Below are positions 25,661 through 32,218 of a DNA stretch of 45,948 nucleotides, in pieces; the first letter of the stretch is position 1; each line of letters opens with the position of its first letter. The DNA is taken from assembly GCA_005223035.1 (NCBI GenBank), contig NJBK01000021.1:1-45948 (forward strand), given 5' to 3'. Source of the stretch: Chloroflexi bacterium B3_Chlor. GTDB taxonomy: Bacteria > Chloroflexota > Anaerolineae > UBA7937 > B3-Chlor. Below the pieces are notes generated by a model. The model was not told the origin of the DNA. It saw nothing but the letters and a program-made list of their open reading frames with translations, and searched no databases. The position numbers and the translations under genes were made by a program.

Positions 25661-26341
25661 GTGAGGACTGAGAAACTGGATCACACGATTGACCTCGTAC
25701 GCTCAGTCCCCTACTTCGCACACCTCGACGAGATTGCTCTGGAGGCCGTAGCTCAGAGCGCCATTAGCCGTCACTATGGCAGGGGGGAAGTGATCTTCCT
25801 AGAGGGTGATCCTTGTGCCGGGTTATGCATCGTCGAAGAGGGCCGCGTCAAGATCTACAAACTCTCCCAGGACGGGCGAGAGCAAGTGGTGAAACTGATT
25901 GGGCCTGGAGAGTTCTTCAATGAGGTGGCGGTTCTCGACGGAGGTCCTAACCCTGCAAGCGCCATGGCTGTTCTCGAATCCACTCTGTGGATCATTGATA
26001 GGCGCTCCGTGTTGGCTCTCCTTGCCAGGTACCCGAGCCTCGCCGTAGGGATTATTGAGAATCTGGCGGCCCGTGCCCGTCATCTCCTCTCCTTGGTGGA
26101 GGACCTGTCCCTACGCACGGTCAGTGCCCGCGTGGCCAAGCTACTCGTGACCCAGGCGGTCGGAGGCGACGATTCACCACGCCGCATGACCCAACAGGAA
26201 ATGGCGGCTCAGTTGGGCACCGTAAGGGAGATGGTGAGCCGAGTCCTGCACAGCTTCGAAGAGGAGGGCCTAATCCGCTTCGATCGTCATCGCATCGTCA
26301 TCTTGGATCAGGAAGGGCTGGAAAGTAAGGCGATGATGTAG
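25661..26341 (+). CDS. Crp/Fnr family transcriptional regulator
   Basis: Regulator of 226 aa. Residues 15-130 form a cyclic-nucleotide-binding-like beta roll (GEVIFLEGDPCAGLCIVEEGRVKIYKL and GEFFNEVAVLDGG). A long dimer helix follows, then a winged helix with recognition region MTQQEMAAQLGTVREMVSRVL at about 178-200. The single Cys in the sensor (DPCAG) is not the four-Cys pattern of an oxygen-sensing Fnr, and the cAMP-binding Arg-Ser signature is not evident, so the signal is unknown. It starts with GTG 30 bases after the isomerase gene. Its position before ferredoxin, hemerythrin and flavodiiron genes suggests redox or NO/O2-related control, by inference. Confidence 0.92.
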   Translation: MRTEKLDHTIDLVRSVPYFAHLDEIALEAVAQSAISRHYGRGEVIFLEGDPCAGLCIVEEGRVKIYKLSQDGREQVVKLIGPGEFFNEVAVLDGGPNPASAMAVLESTLWIIDRRSVLALLARYPSLAVGIIENLAARARHLLSLVEDLSLRTVSARVAKLLVTQAVGGDDSPRRMTQQEMAAQLGTVREMVSRVLHSFEEEGLIRFDRHRIVILDQEGLESKAMM

Positions 26342-26369
26342 ATCCCTTTGCTGCATGAGACTTTTGTCA

Positions 26370-26398
26370 CAGACACGCGGTCAGCCTTCCGATATAAT
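26370..26398 (+). promoter_or_regulatory. Likely promoter of the ferredoxin operon
   Basis: Perfect TATAAT (26393-26398), 17 bases downstream of CAGACA (26370-26375), which matches four of six -35 positions. A weak -35 with a perfect -10 is the usual layout for activator-dependent promoters, and a Crp/Fnr gene ends 28 bases upstream. Confidence 0.5.
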
Positions 26399-26441
26399 GA
26401 AGATGCTGGAAGGTTGATCGCGTTTCTTCTTGGGAGGGATG

Positions 26442-26678
26442 ATGAGCAAACAGGATACAATCACGCCAGACATAGACCGAGAGAGTTGCACGGGGTGCGG
26501 CGACTGCGTGGTCGCGTGCCCAGCGGGCGTGCTGACCTTGGACAGCGGCTACGCCATTATGGCACACCCTGCAGACTGTGAGTACTGTGGTGATTGTGAG
26601 GAGCTGTGCCCCGCTGGAGCTATCTCACGGGCCTTCGAGATCATCCTCTTGGATACAGCCGATCCTTCAGGGAGGTAA
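26442..26678 (+). CDS. 2[4Fe-4S] ferredoxin
   Basis: Small electron carrier of 78 aa with two complete cluster motifs, [12 protein letters not shown] and [12 protein letters not shown], separated by about 22 residues as in bacterial 2[4Fe-4S] ferredoxins. No membrane or signal segment. Start choice: GGGAGG at 26432-26437 leaves four bases to the ATG at 26442; the ATG at 26439 is too close and the TTG at 26430 overlaps the site. The stop overlaps the start region of the next gene (TAATGATG), so the two ferredoxins are translationally coupled. Confidence 0.9.
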   Translation: MSKQDTITPDIDRESCTGCGDCVVACPAGVLTLDSGYAIMAHPADCEYCGDCEELCPAGAISRAFEIILLDTADPSGR

Positions 26679-26680
26679 TG

Positions 26681-27058
26681 ATGGTAACACGCCAGATAGT
26701 CGAGATCGACGAGGAGCTGTGCAACGGGTGTGGGCTGTGCGTCATCCCCTGCGCCGAGGGCGCCATAGAGCTCGTGGATGGCAAGGCCCGGGTTCTAAGT
26801 GAGGAACTGTGCGATGGCGCTGGGTTCTGCCTCGGCGTTTGCCCCACCGGAGCACTGAGCATCGAGGAGAGAGAGGCAGTGCCTTTCAACGAAGCCGCCG
26901 TCGAAGAACGGCAGCAGGGGAAAGCCCCACGGTACATCGTCCAAAGCTGTTTTCACTGCGGAAGCACTGAAGAGGGAGCGGTATTGCTTCCTTGTCGCAA
27001 GGACGGGGAGAGCCTGTGGGTCTGTACTCGTTGCTTGCCCATCTTGATCCACGGGTAG
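26681..27058 (+). CDS. Ferredoxin-like protein with one intact 4Fe-4S motif and a C-terminal zinc-ribbon tail
   Basis: Protein of 125 aa. The first cluster motif is complete ([11 protein letters not shown]). The second, [12 protein letters not shown], has Ala where the second Cys belongs; I recall the same gap in related ferredoxins of anaerobes, so it may hold a different or no cluster. After a charged linker ([16 protein letters not shown]) comes a tail with four Cys in two pairs, CFHCGS and CTRCLP, plus one Cys between them, which looks like a metal-binding ribbon. It probably passes electrons to or from the upstream ferredoxin or a partner enzyme. The ATG at 26681 is preferred over 26678 from its spacing to GGGAGG. 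Confidence 0.82.
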   Translation: MVTRQIVEIDEELCNGCGLCVIPCAEGAIELVDGKARVLSEELCDGAGFCLGVCPTGALSIEEREAVPFNEAAVEERQQGKAPRYIVQSCFHCGSTEEGAVLLPCRKDGESLWVCTRCLPILIHG

Positions 27059-27070
27059 AAGGGGGAGATG

Positions 27071-27331
27071 ATGTCCTTGTTCAAGGGGTGTCCAGGGGCG
27101 ATTAACATCCGAGAAGTCGTGCCTGACGACATTGATTGCCCACAATGTGGGCGGCAAGTGGAGATCTGGTCAGATGAACTGACCGCACGGTGCCCTCACT
27201 GCGGAGCACAGCTCAGCCGGCAGCAGGGTCCCGCTTGTATCGATTGGTGCAGTTTCGCTGAGCAGTGCATTGGCCCCGAAAAGTATGAGCGCCTGAAGAA
27301 GACAAGTCCCGCTGAGGAGGATGCCTCATGA
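27071..27331 (+). CDS. Small zinc-ribbon protein
   Basis: Protein of 86 aa rich in Cys. A CPQCG...CPHCG double knuckle at about residues 23-46 should bind zinc. A second motif, CIDWCSFAEQCIG, is spaced C-x4-C-x5-C and recurs in small proteins of sulfate reducers and other anaerobes as far as I recall. No enzyme domain is visible. It starts 12 bases after the second ferredoxin at an ATG with GGGGGAG upstream (ATG at 27068 is an alternative) and overlaps the methyltransferase gene by four bases. The context suggests a metal-binding or regulatory partner of the redox operon. Confidence 0.75.
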   Translation: MSLFKGCPGAINIREVVPDDIDCPQCGRQVEIWSDELTARCPHCGAQLSRQQGPACIDWCSFAEQCIGPEKYERLKKTSPAEEDAS

Positions 27332-28095
27332 GAGAGGTCCCATTCTGGGATGCTCTAAGTGCCGACTACGACCGCTTCGTTGACTGGCCAGGCCGTCTGG
27401 CTCGGGAAATGCCTTTCCTCGAAAAGCTCTTCGCAGAACACGGAGTGCAAAGGGCACTGGACGTAGCCTGTGGCACAGGACATCATGCCATCGCCCTGGC
27501 CGAACGAGGATACGAGGTACTGGGCATCGATGTCAGCGAGGGTATGGTCTCCCGCGCGCGGCAGAACGCGGCGGCTGGGGGCGTGACGGCTACATTCCTT
27601 CAAGCTGGTTTTGGCGAACTGGGGAAATCGGTGCAGGAGCCCTACGATGCCCTGCTTTGTCTGGGGAATTCGCTGCCCAGCCTGTTGAGTGCGGACGCGC
27701 TCAAGGACGCTTTGGCGGATATGGCCCACGTGCTGGTTCCAGGAGGTTTGCTCATCGTTCAAAACCTGAACTACGACCGGGTATGGCCAAAGCGTGAGCG
27801 TTTCATGCCTCTGCAAAGCCATCGCCAGGGCGATGAGGAGTGGCTTTTCTTCCGCTTCGTCGACTTCCACGAGGAGACGCTGACGTTCAACATGGTCATC
27901 TTGCACAGGAATGGCGCCCCCTGGGATTATCGCGCGCAGGCCGCCGAACTGCGTCCCATCTTCAAGGATGACCTGAAGCGACTGCTCGAACAAACAGGTT
28001 TTGGCAGGATGCACTTTTATGGAGATTATAGTCTCAACCCTTATCAGCAAGATATGAGTGGCGATTTGATCGTCGTCGCGGAAAGACCGGCTTAG
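27328..28095 (+). CDS. Class I SAM-dependent methyltransferase
   Basis: Cytoplasmic methyltransferase of 255 aa. The SAM-binding motif I is ALDVACGTGHHAIALAERG (about 47-65), followed by the acidic residue of motif II in VLGIDVSEGMV and a post-motif YDALLCLGNSLPSLL. The fold is the common small-molecule type; no substrate-specific element is recognised. Its ATG overlaps the stop of the zinc-ribbon gene (ATGA). It may act on a small metabolite linked to the redox genes, but this is only suggested by position. Confidence 0.85.
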   Translation: MREVPFWDALSADYDRFVDWPGRLAREMPFLEKLFAEHGVQRALDVACGTGHHAIALAERGYEVLGIDVSEGMVSRARQNAAAGGVTATFLQAGFGELGKSVQEPYDALLCLGNSLPSLLSADALKDALADMAHVLVPGGLLIVQNLNYDRVWPKRERFMPLQSHRQGDEEWLFFRFVDFHEETLTFNMVILHRNGAPWDYRAQAAELRPIFKDDLKRLLEQTGFGRMHFYGDYSLNPYQQDMSGDLIVVAERPA

Positions 28096-28120
28096 CGGCC
28101 GGACACCAGGAGACAGAACC

Positions 28121-29341
28121 ATGAGCGAAGTCTTTGGCAACACAGGAAACAGAAGCGCAGCCCTGAAAGCCGTCCTCAAATCATTGCACGACGGCGCAGA
28201 TCCCGAGGAACTCAAGGAGGCATTTGCGGAGGTGGTCAGAGATACCACTCCAGCCGAGGTCGCAAAGGTAGAACAGGAACTCATCGAGGAGGGCATGCCA
28301 CGGGAGGAAATCCAGCAACTGTGCGATGTTCATCTCGCGCTCTTCCGTGAATCGCTCGAGCGCGAGCAAGCCTTGGCACCGGCAGGACATCCGGTCCGCA
28401 TTCTCATGGAAGAGCACGCGATATTGCTGAGATTTGCCCACGAACTCAGGGAGCTCGCCAACGAACTGAGAGGGTCTGAGGACTTGTCTGTTCAACAAAT
28501 GGAGCGATTAGACCAGATTGCACAGCATTTCAGACACTCAGAGAGTCATTACTTGCGAGAAGAGAATGTCCTGTTCCCTTACCTCGAGAAACACGGCATC
28601 ACCCAGCCCCCGGCGATCATGTGGATGGAGCATGACAAGATAAGGAGTATCGAAAAAGACCTTCATGGCCTTGTCGATGCATATCAAGAAATGGACCCTG
28701 CGGATTACTTGAATCAACTACCCCAAGTGGCGACATCCTTGGCCGACATGCTCTCAAGCCATTTCCAGAAGGAGAACAGCGTTCTTTTCCCAACCGCTTT
28801 GAAAGTCATCGGCGATAGCGAGTGGGAGGCAATCAGAGACCAATTCGATGAACTTGGCTATACTCCATTCACGCCCCCCGTGCCAAAGCTGCACCGACTG
28901 GAGACTAGGTTGGATACGCAGAACTTCGAAAGAGAGGGTGTGATGCATTTTGCCACCGGTACTCTGTCAAAGGAACAGACCGAAGCCGTTTTGAATGCTC
29001 TGCCGGTAGATATCACATTTGTTGATCACGACGACAGAGTGCGGTACTTCAACGAGTCTAGCCAGCGGATCTTCCCTAGAACCAGAGCGGTGATTGGGCG
29101 AAAGGTACAGGAGTGCCACCCGGAGAAGAGCGTGCATGTTGTTAGCCAGATACTGGAGGACTTCAGGAGCGGCAGCAGCGATGTAGCCGAGTTCTGGATC
29201 GACCTCAAAGGCAGGCTAGTCCACATCCGCTACTACCCTGTTCGGAACGCGACAGAGGACTACGTGGGATGTTTGGAGGTCACGCAAGACATCACCGACA
29301 TCAGGCAAATCGAGGGCGAGAAGAGACTATTGTCGGGCTGA
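28121..29341 (+). CDS. DUF438 - hemerythrin - PAS domain protein
   Basis: Soluble protein of 406 aa with three modules. DUF438 spans about 10-80 (LKSLHDGADPEELKEAF and EEGMPREEIQQLCDVHLALF). A hemerythrin HHE domain spans about 88-230, with iron-ligand candidates in MEEHAILLRFAHEL, HFRHSESHYLREENVLFPYLE, MWMEHDKIR and SHFQKENSVLFP. A C-terminal PAS domain (about 295-400) opens LPVDITFVDHDDRVRYFNES. Proteins of this build bind O2 or NO at a di-iron centre and may relay the signal through PAS, but no kinase or DNA-binding output is present here. It ends the ferredoxin operon, 25 bases after the methyltransferase. Confidence 0.9.
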   Translation: MSEVFGNTGNRSAALKAVLKSLHDGADPEELKEAFAEVVRDTTPAEVAKVEQELIEEGMPREEIQQLCDVHLALFRESLEREQALAPAGHPVRILMEEHAILLRFAHELRELANELRGSEDLSVQQMERLDQIAQHFRHSESHYLREENVLFPYLEKHGITQPPAIMWMEHDKIRSIEKDLHGLVDAYQEMDPADYLNQLPQVATSLADMLSSHFQKENSVLFPTALKVIGDSEWEAIRDQFDELGYTPFTPPVPKLHRLETRLDTQNFEREGVMHFATGTLSKEQTEAVLNALPVDITFVDHDDRVRYFNESSQRIFPRTRAVIGRKVQECHPEKSVHVVSQILEDFRSGSSDVAEFWIDLKGRLVHIRYYPVRNATEDYVGCLEVTQDITDIRQIEGEKRLLSG

Positions 29342-29417
29342 CGCCGCAGCACACTAGGAGAGCGGCATGCGCCTTGTTGAGTCGACCCGAGCTCTCGAAT
29401 TAGTTGAGGCCCACACC

Positions 29418-29446
29418 TTGACAGACTGGGCAGAGTGCAGTATAAT
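29418..29446 (+). promoter_or_regulatory. Perfect consensus sigma70 promoter upstream of the iron permease
   Basis: TTGACA (29418-29423), exactly 17 bases, TATAAT (29441-29446). Both hexamers and the spacing are ideal, which is rare in this window. Transcription should start near 29453. Confidence 0.85.
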
Positions 29447-29452
29447 TCATGG

Positions 29453-29624
29453 TAACGATACCCATTCGCATTAGCGCTCAAGCCGGGGAAGCCTGTGGAG
29501 AAAGGAGAGTAGTCAAGAATCAGTCGCGCTGGAGTGATGCCGGCAACCGTGGCGTCGTGCGCAAGTGGTTGCTGGAAGAGATGCTCTGAGCTTCGAAGAT
29601 TGGTTCTTGCAGACTAATGAGAAG
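29453..29624 (+). promoter_or_regulatory. Leader of the iron permease gene
   Basis: About 170 nt of untranslated leader. GCCGG (29482-29486) and CCGGC (29540-29544) can close a 50-nt domain containing GAGAGTAG. It shows faint likeness to metal-sensing leaders but does not meet any consensus I know. No terminator-like hairpin with a T-tract and no Fur-type palindrome were recognised. Confidence 0.3.
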
Positions 29625-30491
29625 ATGATAGTAAGTTTCATAATCACGTTTAGGGAAACGTTGGAGGCAGCCTTGATAGTAGGCATTGTTCTGAGCTACC
29701 TCGCCAGAACGAAGCAGACAAAGTACAACAATGTGGTCTACTTGGGTTTGGCCTCTGCCGTAGTCGCCAGCATTATTGGTGCCCTGCTGTTCACCAACCT
29801 TGCCGGCGGATTCACCGGAAGAGCAGAAGAGATCTTTGAGGGAGTCACCATGCTCATTGGTGCCTCGCTTCTAACTACCATGATCCTGTGGATGATGAAG
29901 CAAAGGCACATAGCAAAGGAGTTGCAGGATCGGGTGGCTGCCGAAGTTGCTGAAACACATGGGTTTGGTCTGTTCTCACTGGTTTTTGTCGCCGTTCTGA
30001 GGGAGGGGATAGAGACGGTCATTTTCCTTGGAGCAGCAAGCTTTGTATCGGCGAACAATAGCTTGCTTGGAGCAGGGGCCGGAATACTGGCGGCCGTCCT
30101 CTTGGGATATGCGATGTTTGCGGGCTCAATGAGAGTCAGTCTAGCGAGGTTCTTTGGCATCACAAGCATCCTCTTGGTCCTGTTCGCCGCTGGACTAGTG
30201 GCTCATGGCTTTCACGAACTTCAAGAAGCCGCCCTTATTCCGACGGTGGTGGAGCACGTCTGGGACATCAATCCGAGCGTGAATCCTGACGGCACTTACC
30301 CGCTTCTGCACGAAAACGGTTACGTGGGCAGCATTCTCAAGGGCTTATTCGGCTACAACGGGAACCCTTCTTTGATTGAGGTATCAAGTTACATAGGCTA
30401 TCTTCTCTTGGTTGGTGGACTGTGGAGAAGGATTGATAGGGGGCAAGAGGTCACACAGTCGAAGAACGCGGACACTGCCGGCATCGTCTGA
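29625..30491 (+). CDS. FTR1 family iron permease
   Basis: Polytopic membrane protein of 288 aa with about seven hydrophobic segments. The iron-binding RExxE-type motifs of the FTR1/EfeU family appear as FRETLEAALIVGI at the N-terminus and VLREGIETVIFLG in the middle (near residue 125). Family members import ferric or ferrous iron across the cytoplasmic membrane, commonly with a periplasmic ferroxidase; none is seen here, though the neighbouring hemerythrin and flavodiiron proteins need iron. The ATG at 29625 starts right at the first helix; an in-frame extension to 29565 adds non-family residues. The ribosome-binding site is weak. Confidence 0.9.
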   Translation: MIVSFIITFRETLEAALIVGIVLSYLARTKQTKYNNVVYLGLASAVVASIIGALLFTNLAGGFTGRAEEIFEGVTMLIGASLLTTMILWMMKQRHIAKELQDRVAAEVAETHGFGLFSLVFVAVLREGIETVIFLGAASFVSANNSLLGAGAGILAAVLLGYAMFAGSMRVSLARFFGITSILLVLFAAGLVAHGFHELQEAALIPTVVEHVWDINPSVNPDGTYPLLHENGYVGSILKGLFGYNGNPSLIEVSSYIGYLLLVGGLWRRIDRGQEVTQSKNADTAGIV

Positions 30492-30580
30492 CGGCCAGAG
30501 ATCTTGATCGCATCGGCAGTGGTTGGTTAGCCAAAGAAACCCGAGACGAGTTGGTCTGAGAGAGGTAGGAGGCAAAGACA

Positions 30581-31762
30581 ATGCCAGAGTACAACGTGCC
30601 ACAGATATCCCAAGATGTGTACTGGGTGGGGGTAAGGGACTGGAATCGCAGGATGTTCGACGCCCTGATCCCCCTCCCACAAGGAACGACGTACAACGCA
30701 TACCTCGTAAAGGGAAGCAAGAAGACCACCCTCATTGATACGGTGAATCCGGGCTTCGAACGGGAACTGGCGGGCAAAGTCAATCAGGTGGCGGATCTTG
30801 CCGATGTGGACTACCTGGTGATGAACCACGCGGAGCCGGATCATGCCGGCGCAATCCCCCATGTACTGAACGTCAGCAAAGCGGCAACGCTTGTTACAAC
30901 GGAAAAGGGCGCAAAGATGGCGCAGGAGTACTACGGCGTACCCGAAGAGAGAATGCGGACCGTTGCAGATGGGGACACCATTGAACTGGGCGGCAAGACC
31001 TTGAAATTCATCGAAGCTCCCTGGCTTCACTGGCCGGAAACCATGTTCACGTACCTGATCGAGAGCAAAGTGCTGTTCCCTTGCGATTTCCTCGGGTCTC
31101 ACACGGCAGCAGGGTTCTACGATGACGAGGTCGAGGAACTCATCCCCTTTGCGAAGAGGTACTACGGGGAGATAATGATGCCCTTCAGCAAGATGGGTGC
31201 GAAGGCCCTCGACAAAATAGATGATCTGAATATCGAGCTTATAGCCCCCAGCCATGGGCCCATTCACAGGAACCCTGGAAGGATCCTTGAGGCCTATCGA
31301 AAATGGACCGCTGGAGAGACGGAAGAAAAGGTCATTGTGGTCTACGTGACGATGTGGAACTCTACGGAAGCGATGATCAAGACCATGGTTGAAACGTTAC
31401 TAGGAGAGGGTATCGAGGTTGCGCTGTACAACCTGATCAATGCGGACCTAGGGGACATAGCCAAAGATCTCGTGGATTCACGGGCCATCGTCCTCGGCAC
31501 ACCGACGGTCCTGGGCGGAATGCATCCTCAGGCTATCTATGCGGCGCATCTGGTGAAAGCCTTGCGCCCGCCCTTGAAGTATGGGGTCGTGCTCAGTTCT
31601 TACGGCTGGGGAGGAGGAGCCCTCCGACAGGCAGGTGAAATCCTGGGCCCGACAAAGATCGAGGTGGTCGGAGCGCTTGAGGTGAACGGACCGCCTTCTG
31701 ACGATGACTACGAGCAGATTGTTGAGATTGCCAGGCAACTGTCTGCCAAGATCACGCAGTGA
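30581..31762 (+). CDS. fprA: Flavodiiron protein (A-type flavoprotein, O2/NO reductase)
   Basis: Cytoplasmic enzyme of 393 aa that reduces O2 to water and/or NO to N2O at a di-iron site. The N-terminal metallo-beta-lactamase-like domain (1-250) keeps all ligands: His83, Glu85, Asp87 and His88 in NHAEPDHAG, His150 in APWLHWPE, Asp169 in FPCDF and His225 in PSHGPIH. The C-terminal flavodoxin domain (about 255-393) starts VIVVYVTMWNSTEAM, with the FMN phosphate loop. No fused rubredoxin or flavin reductase domain is present, so electrons must come from a separate carrier, possibly the ferredoxins upstream. A Shine-Dalgarno GGTAGGAGG lies before the ATG. Confidence 0.96.
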   Translation: MPEYNVPQISQDVYWVGVRDWNRRMFDALIPLPQGTTYNAYLVKGSKKTTLIDTVNPGFERELAGKVNQVADLADVDYLVMNHAEPDHAGAIPHVLNVSKAATLVTTEKGAKMAQEYYGVPEERMRTVADGDTIELGGKTLKFIEAPWLHWPETMFTYLIESKVLFPCDFLGSHTAAGFYDDEVEELIPFAKRYYGEIMMPFSKMGAKALDKIDDLNIELIAPSHGPIHRNPGRILEAYRKWTAGETEEKVIVVYVTMWNSTEAMIKTMVETLLGEGIEVALYNLINADLGDIAKDLVDSRAIVLGTPTVLGGMHPQAIYAAHLVKALRPPLKYGVVLSSYGWGGGALRQAGEILGPTKIEVVGALEVNGPPSDDDYEQIVEIARQLSAKITQ

Positions 31763-32107
31763 GACCGTGATCCACGGCGAACCCAGTGGCGAATGATGGA
31801 TCCACATAGTTGGGCAGGCTGACCCTCAATAGGATCACGCCTGTGTGGCGTGGAACTGTAGGAGGTCCTCGCTTCCGCCTCATTCAGCTCTATCCCAGTA
31901 CCCCTCACTCACCGCTGACCTCTGACCATCCTACTCTGCCTGATGCGGTCAATGAGCATGGCAGAAACCTGGTACATTGGCCGCCCGCTGACTCCTTGAT
32001 GCTCCCTCTGGTCGAGTGGCTGCGGGTGGGAGCCTATCGTCCCTGGAGATCGCCTTAGCATTATGCTTTCAGCCGAGACTCAAAACACATATGGGACCAT
32101 CTTCCGA
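31763..32107. other. Intergenic stretch with no recognised gene
   Basis: This is most of the 456-base gap between the flavodiiron and histidine kinase genes. It contains a small hairpin ACGCC/GGCGT near 31838-31852 without a T-tract. I see no repeat family member, RNA gene or credible small coding region in it. The promoter and inverted repeat that end the gap are listed separately. Confidence 0.5.
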
Positions 32108-32136
32108 TTGTCGACTCTGCTCAACTTTGATAGAAT
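32108..32136 (+). promoter_or_regulatory. Promoter of the hybrid histidine kinase gene
   Basis: TTGTCG (32108-32113), 17 bases, TAGAAT (32131-32136). Start site near 32143, which coincides with the left arm of an inverted repeat. Confidence 0.55.
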
Positions 32137-32141
32137 ATTAG

Positions 32142-32168
32142 CAGGTCACCGTTGCAAGTGTTGACCTG
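32142..32168. promoter_or_regulatory. Inverted repeat at the transcription start, candidate operator
   Basis: CAGGTCA (32142-32148) and TGACCTG (32162-32168) form perfect 7-base arms around 13 bases. The element starts at the predicted +1 and ends before the ribosome-binding site. A bound dimer would block initiation, or the RNA could fold to a hairpin in the short leader. Confidence 0.4.
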
Positions 32169-32218
32169 TGTCGTCGGCATCTCTGGTTGGAAGATTCGTG
32201 GTCCAGGGCAAGGGATCC

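Noticed and set aside
29481..29550. SAM-, cobalamin- or manganese-type riboswitch, suggested by CCGGCAACC, GGGGAAGCC and GAGTAG
   Set aside because: Only short fragments match and their order is wrong for each class.
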